From the NCBI GenBank assembly GCA_973895155.1, contig OZ316895.1, positions 2,108,001 to 2,172,000 of the forward strand: a stretch of 64,000 bases of DNA, in the 5' to 3' direction. Both the position numbers and the translations under genes were made by a program. This document shows, piece by piece, positions 39,468 through 50,668 of the stretch. This DNA comes from Marsupella aquatica. Its lineage: Eukaryota; Marchantiophyta. The notes beneath the pieces were generated by a model, which was not told the origin of the DNA, did no database searches, and saw nothing but the letters and a program-made list of their open reading frames with translations. Each line of letters starts with the position of its first letter. Within the stretch, counting starts at the first letter, position 1.

Positions 39468-41625
39468 AATATCATTTTTTTTCGACCCTTGAAGGTTGAA
39501 CTTCATGCATCTGTCTAGTGTATGGGAGGAGAGGGTGTGCATATTCGTAAGAGGGGAAGTAGGTGTGATTGCGTTGACAAGTTGTATCTGGGTTCATTGT
39601 TCTCATAAATATTTGGAGAGAAGCTCAGTGAGTGATGGTTGAATGACTACCAAGACTATTGAGGATTGACAAAGCAACTCAAAATCGTGCTTGGAAGATC
39701 ACCAATATTACCATTGCAGGTCTGGATATCTGTCGGCGACGTACAATTGTCTCATTTGAATGAACATTGTACATTACATGCGGAAGGAAGAGTTGATATT
39801 ACTAAAACCGTAAATTCTTCGGCTCCTAAAACCATAATGCCAAAGGCAGAAATCTCATGATAACTCGGAGTCTTCGTGAATATTTGCCTTTGTAGAGCTG
39901 AAATGGTTCTCACGTCTTTATACCAAATCTCGTCTTGAGTGAATGACTGAACGCAGGACTGACAATTATTACTGTGACCGTGAGCATACAAAAAATTGTG
40001 ACTCTCACCCTGGCTCCCAAACTTGATCAATGACGAAGCCAGCTCACTTAGTGGTTCAAATGTGACTCATTACAGTGTGCTCTTTCCCCATTCGGTCATG
40101 ATTTGTTTAGCAAACGTGTAATGCGTACCTGGTGTCATGACAGATTCTTACGGGGTCATTAGATATTGATGATACCAAACGGGAAGGGCGCTGCATACTA
40201 AAGTAGGCTCCACGACAATTTCGTATATGGTCATATTCTGTTGCCGCATGCACGTCCTTAACCCTCAAATCCGCGTTAATTACCCTCTTGATTGCACATT
40301 CACTCAGAAACAAGGGCATCTCTGAAGGACCTGTTGAGCTTGTTTGTGGATTGTTCTGCACCGAAATCAGAGCTGAAATTTTAAAACTAGTTCAGAGACT
40401 ATCGAATTTCCACCAAACCTCAATTCTTGGTCTCTGGTTACCATTCCTCTTTCCCTCATTATTCCTGCTCTCCCATATTCAATTTCTAGCCAACATTTGC
40501 ATACACAATCCACTGCCAGGAGGCAAGAAATTCAAGTAAGAGGGGTGTATTTAACAAGGAGTAACGTAAATCTTCCAAGCACACTTTTGACGCTATAATG
40601 CAGCATACCATAACGACTGATGGCACTTGTTTGTCATCATTCAAACTCCTTTGGGCCGAAGTACTCTTAGCCTTGTCCCCCTATATTGATAATTGTCACT
40701 TCGTTTAGTGCACACTACTTGATTTTGTGCACTTTACCAACTAGGCTCGAAGCTACTATACTTAAATCTTGTAGGGAACAAAGGTTCCCCGTGAGCAACC
40801 ATTTATCCTCCATGCTTCTATTCTCATAATTTGGCACTCTAAAATAAACAGCCAGACAACCTTTTTTGGGACAAGATTTACATACTAAAACTGAGGTCTG
40901 GGTAGATTTCTAGACTCTATCCCTACTATCTGGGTAGATTTCTAGACTCTATCCCTACTATCTGGGTTTTTCAAAACGCTTCCCGGCTGATGCCAATCAG
41001 CTTATTCTCATATTTCAGCGGATGCAGGGCTACAGTCTAGTAACCCCCGCCCAGATATACTGTAGGTTATCCTGTACATAATCTTGCAAAAATATTGTGG
41101 AGAATTGGGTCTATCTGGATGTTCCAGAAAACATTCAAAAAGCTTCCCTTCTCACATTCCGGATGCAGGGCTACACCCCAGTACCCTAGTAACCCCAGCC
41201 CACCCCAGACATACTGTAGGTTATCCTATACATAATCCTGCACAAGTAAATTGGGTTTTCACCACTCATAAATCCCGATAAATTTTACATGCCTTTTGGC
41301 ATTGCTTCTTTCTTTGTGTACTGTACCTACTACGGTTCGATCTTGAGGGAGCATGAACGCCATCTTGCCTCTTAACTACTATTACTGTCTTCCTCCGAAC
41401 AGAGCTCCCGGGCCATGTATTCGAAATTTGCAAAATACACGAGTCTGCTTTTCTTGTAACACAACTTCAATTTAAAAGAGTGTCCAGATGCTTTGTTAGA
41501 ATGTGGCTTTGTGTTTGATGTTGGCTTTCAATTCGAAATAAAGAAAATTGCACCTAATGTATTAGAGCAGGATGAAGCTTCATGTGGATAGTTTTCGAAG
41601 CGAACACAGTCTCACATCGATCCTT
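39468..41625. other. Intergenic region with small tandem duplications
   Basis: Holds the 3' end of tRNase Z. Contains two perfect-looking copies of a ~33-bp unit (CTGGGTAGATTTCTAGACTC...) at about 40898-40965, and two diverged ~140-bp copies at about 41015-41250 sharing GGATGCAGGGCTACA, TACTGTAGGTTATCCTGTAC and CATAATC. No convincing gene. Confidence 0.5.
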
Positions 41626-41958
41626 CTACGGCTCACTCTTCGAATCCAACACCCGGCCGCTGTGTTCGGGAGAAGTCGGCAGGATTTGCTGCAATACCTT
41701 GATCACGTGAGTTGTGACTTCTCCGGGTTCAATTTCCACAGAGGACGGTTTCTCGGAGAGAGGATTGTCTGCTATTCGATTTCGGATAGCCTTGGCGGCC
41801 GCTTTCGCTCCAGCTTTCGCTCTCGCTTTTCTCTTTCGCCAGCAGCAAAAGACCGCAATGATGATACCCAGCGTCGCAACCACTAGTACAATCACAGTTA
41901 AGATCATTCCGACCGCAGCCGCCACGTTCAGCCCCCTCACGTCAACTGCTACCGCCAT
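41626..41958 (-). CDS. Possible small one-pass membrane protein
   Basis: An intact 110-codon frame with its own ATG. A hydrophobic segment at about residues 11-38 (valine, isoleucine and alanine-rich, ending FCCW) is followed by a very basic RKRKARAKAGAKAAAK stretch. This gives a classic signal-anchor topology with a cytosolic tail. The rest of the tail is polar. I recognise no family. The ordered composition is unlike neighbouring chance frames, but it is short. It lies head-to-head with the eEF1B gene, about 1.06 kb apart, so the two may share a promoter region. Confidence 0.45.
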   Translation of the reverse strand: MAVAVDVRGLNVAAAVGMILTVIVLVVATLGIIIAVFCCWRKRKARAKAGAKAAAKAIRNRIADNPLSEKPSSVEIEPGEVTTHVIKVLQQILPTSPEHSGRVLDSKSEP

Positions 41959-43018
41959 AGTGAATCACGTAATAACTGTTCAATTACTTCTTCTACAATG
42001 TTCTTTCTCTGTCTCTTGCAGGGTCGATGGAATAAATTAATGGACGCTCTGCACACCCGGTATGGATTGTGATAGAGCAGAAGCTCAGTTTTTCTTCGTT
42101 TCTTTGCTTTCACTTCACTATTCTTACGTTAATGGTCGAATTTCAATCTCAGAGTTCATAACCTTCAGGAACTGCCGCATTCAGCCGACCTTCCCTTTCA
42201 AGTACTGTGTTGCGGTGAAGCGGCAGCCGCAGAATGACCGTGTCAGGAGAAGGACGACCCTAGACAAGTCTTTCACATCCTACGATTCGAGTGAGTCAGC
42301 GGAACAAGTTGTTGAGCAATCAGTTATTCAGGCTTTGACATGTACGTTCGCCATCAGCTGTATCTCTCTCAGATTTTTTCCTCGTACGCGTCCACATGAA
42401 ATCGGAAGAAGTCTGTCTGGACCGCCACGCTGAGTATTAAAGTAAGAACTAATTAAGCCTTCAACTGCCTTGCTTGTCATTATAATTTAACCCTATCTTT
42501 TTCTTTCCTTTTTGTCTTCGGTGTGAACAAACGCTCTCAATGTGCTACTGTACTGTCATCGACGATATAGTTACCTAGCTGCTAGTTCGACTGCGAGTTC
42601 GATGCGAGTGTTTTCCGCACTTTCTGGATTTACGTTCACTAACTTCCTGAGGCTTGCGTCCGCATTACTGCAGTGCTCATCTTCGATTGCATACACCGGT
42701 AGATTTTCGTGCATGACTATTGGCGCCAATCTTGTATGCCGTGCCTAGAACGTTGGTGAGCCCCTGATTTCCCAAAGCTTGCCCTCACTGCTGAGGCAAG
42801 TGAGCAAAATAGCACCGACAGACACAGATTTTCGTGCCTACGGAGTCTCAATTTGCGTAGAAGAAGTCTCAGTTAGATTTAGGGAAGCGCGCAGACGATC
42901 TCAGATATGCTGCTTCCGTAAGGTACTTCAATGGCGGCACATGGCAGTAAATTTTGATGGAATCTCAGCATGGCAGTCGTTCTTGCGCGATAGTTTAATG
43001 GCGACAGCGCTTTATGCC
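41959..43018. promoter_or_regulatory. Intergenic region between divergent genes
   Basis: Upstream region of both the minus-strand small membrane frame and the eEF1B gene. A 123-codon plus frame (42062-42433) has no recognisable product and may be leader. Just before the eEF1B start an in-frame MAVNFDGIS-like phrase (42951) mirrors its MATNFDVTS start and may be a micro-duplication or an alternative start. Confidence 0.35.
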
Positions 43019-46000
43019 ATGGCAACAAATTTCGATGTAACATCCCAATCTGGCCTCAGGCACCTTGACGACTATCTACTTACTCGGTACTACATATCAG
43101 GGTATGTAAGTATATACTACACTCATGTTTCAAGCAATAACTTCTTTAGCAATGTATATTTGACAAGCAATAACTTCTTTAGCAATGTATATTTGCTACG
43201 TACTGCTTTAAAGTTTCCGCGGAATTCTTGAGTAGGCTTGATTGACCTGACAGTCAAGATCAATGTCGTCTATATAAGTCTGATCGAAGGGAATGAGCAG
43301 AAAGTCCAATCCTGCTCGGTAATCTTTCTCGATTATATGTCCTTGAGTCGGTCGTTTGATTTCACTTCATAGATCATGCTTTTTGCCAAAATTTTACGTT
43401 TCGATCTTCTGCTTCTTCACTCGTTCCTGCTTTCTTTGATACTCTACTAGTAGATGTGATGTGCTCCCCCTGCTACTCGCACTCATTATCTTTTTGGTAA
43501 CCAGAAGACAGTCCGGCGCCTGCATCGAGACCCAAAGTAATCGCAAAAGTACACAGATCACAAGGCAATCGGCAACAATATATTCAAACTAATAATGTCA
43601 TAAACGATTTCTGGAGTCTGGCTTACAGAAGTCGAAGTCTGAAAGCGACTCCGTGAGAAATATCTGTAATTACCGAAAAAGTTCATGTCATCTACAGGAC
43701 ATATGGGTTGTCTTGATTCGCGTGCATGCTGCCTTTGGAGATCTTGGCTTTTGGCTATCCGATCTCTACTGATGGCCCTCTTTCCTTCCACGTACTGCTT
43801 GCCTGATCGCCGGCTGCACCGATCCTATTAGGATAACATTGCCACATTAGCGATTGACTAGCTCCTCTACGCAACGTACATCCATTTTATGTGAAGTAAG
43901 TCACGGACCGACCACCTGGATAGGGCGCAATGTTCCATCTTCGTCCGTGATGGAGAAGTGGGCCATTCTACGTAGAATTTCCAGCATCTTGATTATTAGC
44001 TTCTCTGTATTTTAACTTGGAGTCATCCATAATATCCTTCATCTCCCGAAGAACCCGCCGAAGAATCCATGCCGACAATCAATCAACTCTGATTCAATCC
44101 AGCCTGGCTGACATAAAGTGGTGATCAGCCAGTCTAAGCTCTCAACGTCTGGTTCCTATAATAGATGGATGGAACGTCTTTTCCCCAGGATTTCGCTCTG
44201 TCCAGGGATCAGTTGAAAGTTAGGAATGGAACGACTGGTTAATTGACTCAACTATGCTCCAGACGCAGCTTCTTTCGGTCCTGTGTAAACTACGCTAACA
44301 ATCGAGATGAATAAAATCGTAACTAATTAGTCAAGCTAGCGACAGTCGTACTCTGTATTGTTTGCACAGTCGTGGTGCATGTTCTGATGGAAGGGTTTCT
44401 AGCGAAGCATGCAACAACCGCGATATATTCTACGCGATGGCATGATGTCAATTGATTACGCCATTCACTTATCTGAACCGGCTACATGATCGGCATGGAT
44501 TGCAGCCATCAACCGTCCCCCGACGACATACTTGTGCACGCTGCACTCGGTCATCCGCCCGGGCCAGATCTTGTGAATTTGCGGAGATGGTATACCCACA
44601 TCCAGGCACTCTTAGATAACACGTACGTACACTCATCCATCTGTCTTTTTGTTCCTTTTACTTTCCGGATTCGCTCGCCATGGCACTGAGCAGGCCTGCC
44701 TTCCTTGATGGTCAACGTCCTAGTAATCTGTAGGAGCACAAACATCTTGAATTTTTCTGCTCATAGTCGAGGAATTGAATACTCATGTGCAAGCTAGCAA
44801 CCTAAGTTAGACAAGAGCTTACCGAATGACATAAGTCGCTTAAAATGGACACTGACGGCCTCTGGCAAGCAGCATAATTTTTTTCGCATATAATTATCCA
44901 CGAGTAGCCCCAAATTTTTAGAAGAGAATTTTGAAACATCCAAGAAAACGTCACTTTATCGTAATTTAACCTAAGGTCGTGTCATTCACACAATGTAATC
45001 CATGTTACTCCAAGCACCAAATTTGGCTGAAGTTTGTAACAACAGTTACATATCAATGTCATGGATAGAGGAAATTGAACGTGCCAGGAATCCTCTATCA
45101 GATGAAATTGGATATTGAACGTGCCAGGAACCTTTTCTGTACTGTACCTCTATTGCCACTGTACAGTTACGAACATCAGATAATTGCTTGAGATAAGGGC
45201 CCTTGTTTCATATCTAACAACATTTGCAAGTTTTATTTCATCTGGACGGTCAACCTTACCTTAATTTATGTCGCTGCTGCGAATCCAAGTTGTAATCGTG
45301 CACAGTCTTGACTGCTGGACAACCCAAGTTGTAACTCAATCTTGAATTCAAACCGGAGCGCGCCCCCCCCCCCCCGCCCCCCCCCCCCTCGGTGGGTGAT
45401 TCTAACTGCAACCCTTGATTCTCAGATTTCCTGGTCCTGCTCTTGGTGTGATTTTTACTGTCGAATCGGATGTTGAGCAGCCACAAGTCGAACAGCCACA
45501 ATTTGAACAGCCACTTGTAGAAGCCACAACAAGTGTGCAATCGTCCACAACTGGGTCTGAGACTTTGAACAATGCTGCAGGTGACAGGGTATGTCGTCAC
45601 TGCACTTACTGTGATGCGATATCTCCAGATTGATGCTAAAAAGTGTTGTCGTTGAGACCCGTGAACATCATTTGCTCCTGGAAATGTGACTGGGTAATTC
45701 CCAGCTCGTTCATATCGATCGAGAACTTCAGGATGAGATTCGGAATTCGGCTAATGTATTAATTTTAGCTAAGTTTCTCAATTCCACAAATCCTAGCCTG
45801 TAATGTTCAAACGTTGTAGCACGAAAGGGCTCATACATACTGAGGGGGGCAATGTTACCATTGACAGCGTCACTCCTACTACTTCCGAACTTATCTAGAG
45901 TCTCACTGGGTAACCCTCTTGAACTCAGGGGTATGTGGTCTGCACTGTTAAACAATGTGCTTGCATGGGCATATCTTTGAACGTGTCGTGACTTTGATTG

Positions 46001-47122
46001 TGGCAATCGATCTTATCAATGATCACTAATGTTGGGTAGCAGAAATAGATCGTCCACTCGTTGGTTCCGGGTGTGTAACAACTGGCCACTTGTACAAAAC
46101 CTGCAGGCTGCTTCTCAAACTGAGGACCAAGGTAATTATGCAAATGGTGATCTTGATGGTTCCCGTGACGGGATACAAGACGAGTTGAATACAATAGCAG
46201 AGGATATCGAGGCTTCTCAAATTCAAGGAACAGAGAGAAGTGAGTAGTATTTGCTTTCTTAGACTGAGCTAATGATATTTGTTGGAGCTTGTCAAGAATA
46301 CTTGCATTCGATCGAGCACGAGCGTGGACACAAGCAAGAGCCGAGGCTAGAGTTTGTCAAATTGGTTTGGTACTAATGTTTGTCAAATTGGTTTGTTACT
46401 TTGAAATAGCTGTCAGCGTGTGTTTCAAGCATTGTAGAAACTCCTGAAACTGACCTCATATGCTCTTTGTCCAGGAAATAGGTCGTCGATTCTTTTGGAC
46501 GTGAAACCCTGGGATGACGAAACTGACATGATCAAGCTTGAAGAGGTTGTGCGTGGAGTTCACATACCGGGCCTGCAGTGGGGCGAGTGTGAGCTTCAAT
46601 TTCCTCAAACCTGAATTGATTCTCCCCCGAGACAGTTGTCTTCGTAGCAAGAGCTGATGGCACATTTTCCTCTACAGAAGTCCCAACTGACAACTGTCTA
46701 CCTGTTGTGCAGCAAAGTTAGTCCCAGTTGTCGGCCAAATAAATAAACTGCAGATCGTAATGATCATTGAGGATGACCTTGTGTCCCCCGACAAAGTGAT
46801 AGAGGAGAACTTGACAGTTGAACCAGCAAATGAACACATCCAAAGCTGTGATATAGTGGCCTGGAATAAGCTCTGTAAGTCTTTTTTCTATTCTAGGCTA
46901 AGAAACTCAATTCTCGTAAATGCAAAGACTGGGATTGATTACTGCACTACTACACTGCCCAATTCAAAAACCAGTGAAAGATTTAACTCTCCCGAGTTGT
47001 AGTCAGAGTGTAATCAGTTCTGCCCTGTTCATGATATGCCAGCAGCAGCACTGTCTTCGTTGTGTTGATTCCTTCAGTTGGTTATTTCGTGTTCTGATCT
47101 CTTGTTGTCTTGAGATGCAGAG
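43019..47122 (+). CDS. Translation elongation factor eEF1B, beta/delta-type exchange subunit
   Basis: Guanine-nucleotide exchange subunit that recharges eEF1A with GTP during translation elongation. Exons: 43019-43101, 44506-44622, 45426-45588, 46107-46239, 46475-46588 and 46713-46874, all GT-AG and in phase, giving 257 residues. A last exon probably starts at 47121. The N-terminal domain has [18 protein letters not shown], then WYTHIQALL. The middle is a Q/E linker with EQPQ repeats and an acidic segment. The C-terminal exchange domain has [49 protein letters not shown]. Relatives stop right after this NK(I/L). Here the next base T is followed by donor GTAAGT. A good acceptor at 47120 begins AG, giving a TAG split by the intron. 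Unspliced reading would add about 42 residues to 47002. The start choice follows the family N-terminus. Confidence 0.9.
43130..43195. repeat. Two tandem ~32-bp copies in eEF1B intron 1
   Basis: CAAGCAATAACTTCTTTAGC followed by AATGTATATTTG occurs twice in succession, perfect by eye. Intron 1 is about 1.4 kb (43102-44505), the longest in this gene. Confidence 0.85.
45361..45390. repeat. C-rich tract next to a splice acceptor
   Basis: Two long C runs, separated by a single G, about 35 bases before the acceptor of eEF1B exon 3 (45425). Could act as an extended pyrimidine tract or cause length instability. Confidence 0.85.
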
Positions 47123-48399
47123 TATCTGTTGTTGAGCATATCATATCTTGGGTTGAATACCAAAATTCATTGAAAGTGCGACCAAAGAAATGAACTTTCC
47201 GAGCCAGTCCAAGGTCCCTATGACTTAGAGCATCCCCAACAAGCCTGTATACTAGAACTCTGCAAGCGTTCTTCTCATTTTCAATAAGCTAATCTTATTT
47301 AGTTTATAATCCTATATAATATACAGCTAGTTACAATTTTGTAAAGTCTCTTTCTGTATGTACTACCTGGTCCAAACTTGGTACATACTAGGGACAATTT
47401 TTTCATGGAGATTGAAGACGAAATCTTTTCCACAATCTGAGCATTTGAAGAAGTTTATGTTTAGATGGACCACAAATTCTTACCGAGGAACTCCAAATAA
47501 ACCAAACCAATTTTGACATCCAACGAGGTGACCGGAAATGCTTTTTTTGAGTAGAAATAACCTCTCTCAGTGCAAGGCCTCTAAACAAAGGCAGCCCTGA
47601 ATCTGAACTTATGTGCATAAATTGCAGTCGATCCATTCTCTATCCAAGGCTTTAAACTGGTGACCCTGACGTCAGTTTGGCGCTGCGACGTTTACATATG
47701 TATTCATGGGCTATTAGAAAATCAAACACAGATTGGAATTGTGTATTTAACTTTAGATCCCTTATTTAAGAGATGATCACTTACTGTGTTGCACTTACAG
47801 AGGGTAGAGTGTATCTCAATGGCAACAAATTTTCCCACCGCCAAAGAACAAAAACAAATCAACCATGCTGGAGACAATATTCCAAAAGGCAGGAGAGCCA
47901 ATCAAGGGTAAAAAACAAGGGAAAATCCAAGGAAGACCAAAGAGCCAGAGAGTCGCTCATAATGGCAAAAGAACTAGTGCGATGCTGGACGACATCATGC
48001 AAAGACTCGAAGTGACTCGTTTGTGCAAGGCGTTTTGCCAAAACAACTCCAGCAACGTGCATTGTCTTGGGAAAGAAATAAAATTGTTTCACTGCATGAG
48101 ACCTGTAGAATGATGCTACAATACAAATATGTGTGAACTTAAATGCTATTGCAAGTTTGGTTGGAATTTGTTTTTCAAAGTTGAGCTGTTTAGAAACCCT
48201 CCTGAGAGCCAAACCGGGAAACAGGATCCCAAAGGCAATAAAAAGAACCCAATAAAGGGAAAAGGCAATAAAAAGAATCCAATAAAGGGAGGGAAGGGAA
48301 GGGAAAGACCCCAAGTGGACCAACGAGACCCAACAAATCAAGGAGTATCACACCAAAAACAATACAAAGTAAGAAGCAAATGATGGGCAAAAGCGGTGA
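47123..48399. other. Intergenic stretch with a short direct repeat
   Basis: No recognised gene. At about 48229-48288 two copies of AAAGGCAATAAAAAGAA followed by CCAATAAAGGGA stand in tandem. Ends at the leader of the I9 inhibitor gene. Confidence 0.45.
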
Positions 48400-48404
48400 C
48401 GAGT

Positions 48405-48900
48405 GGTCGGTCAGGCCTTCGCACTTTTTGCAGTGCAGCAAAGGTTATGGCCGAAGGTGATGAATTCTGTTCTCCCAATTGCTTCTCAACACTCTAGCCC
48501 CTCGAGCGGTCCTGCTTCTTCTCCACCGGCATTTGAGAAGGAACGGAGAGATTCGAACGCAGGGGAATTGCTGATTTGAGAGAAAGCTAGGAGAAGGATT
48601 CGAATGCAGGTAAATTGGCTTGTCGGGCCCCTCTGCTCTGCTCTGCTCTGCTCTGCTCTGATGTTTGCTTCTTCTGGTCTTGTCTCCTTGAATTCTTTGC
48701 GATCGATTCGGCGAGATTCCCTTCTGTTTGTCTGCTCTTCAATCCTATCGTTGCTTTTGTTTCCCCTCTGATATGCTTCACGTCGCCAGTTTTGCCAGAT
48801 TTCCTTTGCGCGTCAGAAGAGAGGCCTCCATCGCACTTCATCTTCTCTAATCGTGCTTCCTCGGCGTTTCCCGTCCTGAAGAGCACCAGTCGCTGTGAAA
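48405..48900 (+). promoter_or_regulatory. Leader of the I9 inhibitor gene
   Basis: The part 48405-48705 is duplicated at 52945-53240 (GAGCGGTCCTGCTTCTTCTC, GCATTTGAGAAGGAACG, GCTAGGAGAAGGATTCGAA, TGATGTTTGCTTCTTCTGGT). A conserved GCAG|GTAAAT at about 48610 suggests a non-coding first exon and leader intron. A CTCTG pentamer is expanded to about six units here (48630-48660) but not in the other copy. Confidence 0.55.
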
Positions 48901-50668
48901 ATGGTGTCGTCCGCTTTCCTTGCTTTCGCAATGATGGTTTCCGTTGCTGTTGTAGCACAGGTAGGTCTTAGGAGCAGAGAATTAGTCTCGAAGGTCCTCT
49001 GTGGTCGGTCAACGTGTCTTTTGCGCTGGTCAGGTTCTTAGAGGCCGCTATTGTGCATGCTATGCAGTCTACGGCATTACCTTTTAGGCATCTTAATTCA
49101 CATATTCCAAAGAATTGAATGGGTTTCTAGTCTAGTGCAGGCGAGCGTTATCTCTCCTTTGGTTGAGATTATAGGTTTTTCCAAGAGAGAGGCTTTGAAA
49201 TACTGCAGAAAGAACACCTTGAGAGTGCCTACTGTAGTTTCTTGCCTGTGCTCGTTTTCATGGTGCTTTTATGAGTTTCACCATTTTTCTCCTTTGGGCT
49301 CGTTCGCTAACACATAGCTTTCTTGCTTCGATATGCTGTTTAACCACCCTGCAGTCGGCAGCACAAACAGGAGTTACCCCGCATCCAACAGGAGCTGTGT
49401 ACATTGTCCATATGGAGAAATCGGACTCAAATTCCAAAGACCTTGAAGCTGGTCACCTGGAGACGCTCTCCTCTGTATTTGGTGGCAGGTACGTGATGAC
49501 CTTTCTCCCATCGCAGGTGAATGACAGTTTAGGAGTTGGATTTCATAGTTGGAATGCATGAAATTCTGACAAGAGTGGGTAGTGGCATTGGTGTTTTACA
49601 TGCGTCCTCCGTTTGCTCGCTCGTCAGTTGCGTGACTTCCAGTTATGAAACCTTGCCACTTTGTTGCTTGATTTAACCATAAAGCCTTTGTTGTCATTCC
49701 CTGTGTTATTAGGTCTCATGTAGGGGCAGTGCTAGTTCGGCATCCACTCTTGATTCCAGCACTGCTCTACGCTCTCTCTAAATTTACTAGTCTAAGTACC
49801 TGCATATATTGAGCAGGTGTTCTGTTGATTGCCCTCGGAGGGGATGGGAACTTTATGCGTTAGAAGAAGAGAGTTAGTTTTGATGTTTACATATGTATGG
49901 CCTATGGCAAGAAAACTAAGAATGACTGAGGTTCGCAGACTCGAGAACATGGGAAGATTCAGTTGCAATACGTTTTCCTAGTCCAGTCGAATCATGGAAT
50001 CGTTTTATTTATGTTTGCATTTTATTTATGTTTGCAGCCACGAGATGGCGAAGAAGTCGATTTTGTACAGCTACACGAACGCAATGAACGGATTCTCAGC
50101 AAAACTAACACCAGAGCAAGTTGCTGAGCTCTCAAGTGAGTCTTCGTTCACTAGAAATTACCACTTCGCTAAACAGGCGGGAAGGATTGTGTTTCAATGT
50201 CCTCACATGCAGGTTTCAGTGATGGTCGCCTCTTCTTAGCCTCATGTCTGCCAGTGGATTTTGTCTGCTGATTAATATATGTACTACCACAAGTTTTTGT
50301 TGTTCTCCATGTCTCAAGTTGTTCCCACGTTGCCATGCATGCTGGGACGCTGATGTTTGGGGGCAGACTGTCCCCTTAATACTTGCATGTTGGCTTCATG
50401 TCCTCACACTATCATCTAGGTTTCGAAATCTAGCGGACTGTGATTCTGCAATTGGAACTTTTAATCATTCTGTTTTATGCTTGCATTTCTCGTTGTTTCT
50501 ATTGAGGGCCATTATTGGCATCGAAGGGTTTAGGCAGCTGAGAAACCTTTGACTCAGGCATTTGCATTTCAAAATTTTGCAGAAAAACCTGGTGTTCTTT
50601 CAGTTCAACGACAAGGGGTGGCACACTTGCACCCGGCACAAACAACTGGGTTGCAAAACGGGGTCTGA
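48901..50668 (+). CDS. Secreted stand-alone I9 subtilisin-propeptide inhibitor (4 exons)
   Basis: Exons 48901-48960, 49355-49488, 50038-50135 and 50583-50668, all GT-AG and in phase, give 125 aa. Exon 1 is a signal peptide (MVSSAFLAFAMMVSVAVVAQ). The rest is one peptidase-inhibitor I9 domain: GAVYIVHMEK, HLETLSSVFGG, ILYSYTNAMNGFSAKLTPEQ, VAELSKKPGVLSV, then a 20-residue polar tail and stop. Plant I9 domains are usually the propeptide of a subtilase with a catalytic domain to follow. Here the frame stops after the domain, as in the Arabidopsis propeptide-like inhibitor SPI-1, so it probably inhibits or chaperones apoplastic subtilases. Reading through the third donor gives a worse tail that lacks the conserved PGV. 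No catalytic-domain exon (DTG, HGTH, GTS) was seen downstream to 55 kb. Confidence 0.85.

Noticed and set aside
50038-50239. Unspliced end of the I9 frame
   Set aside because: It loses the conserved KPGVLSV end, whereas splicing at 50135/50583 restores it in frame.
48901-50668. N-terminus of a full subtilisin-like protease
   Set aside because: The last exon ends in a stop directly after the I9 domain, and no catalytic-domain motifs were found downstream within the window.
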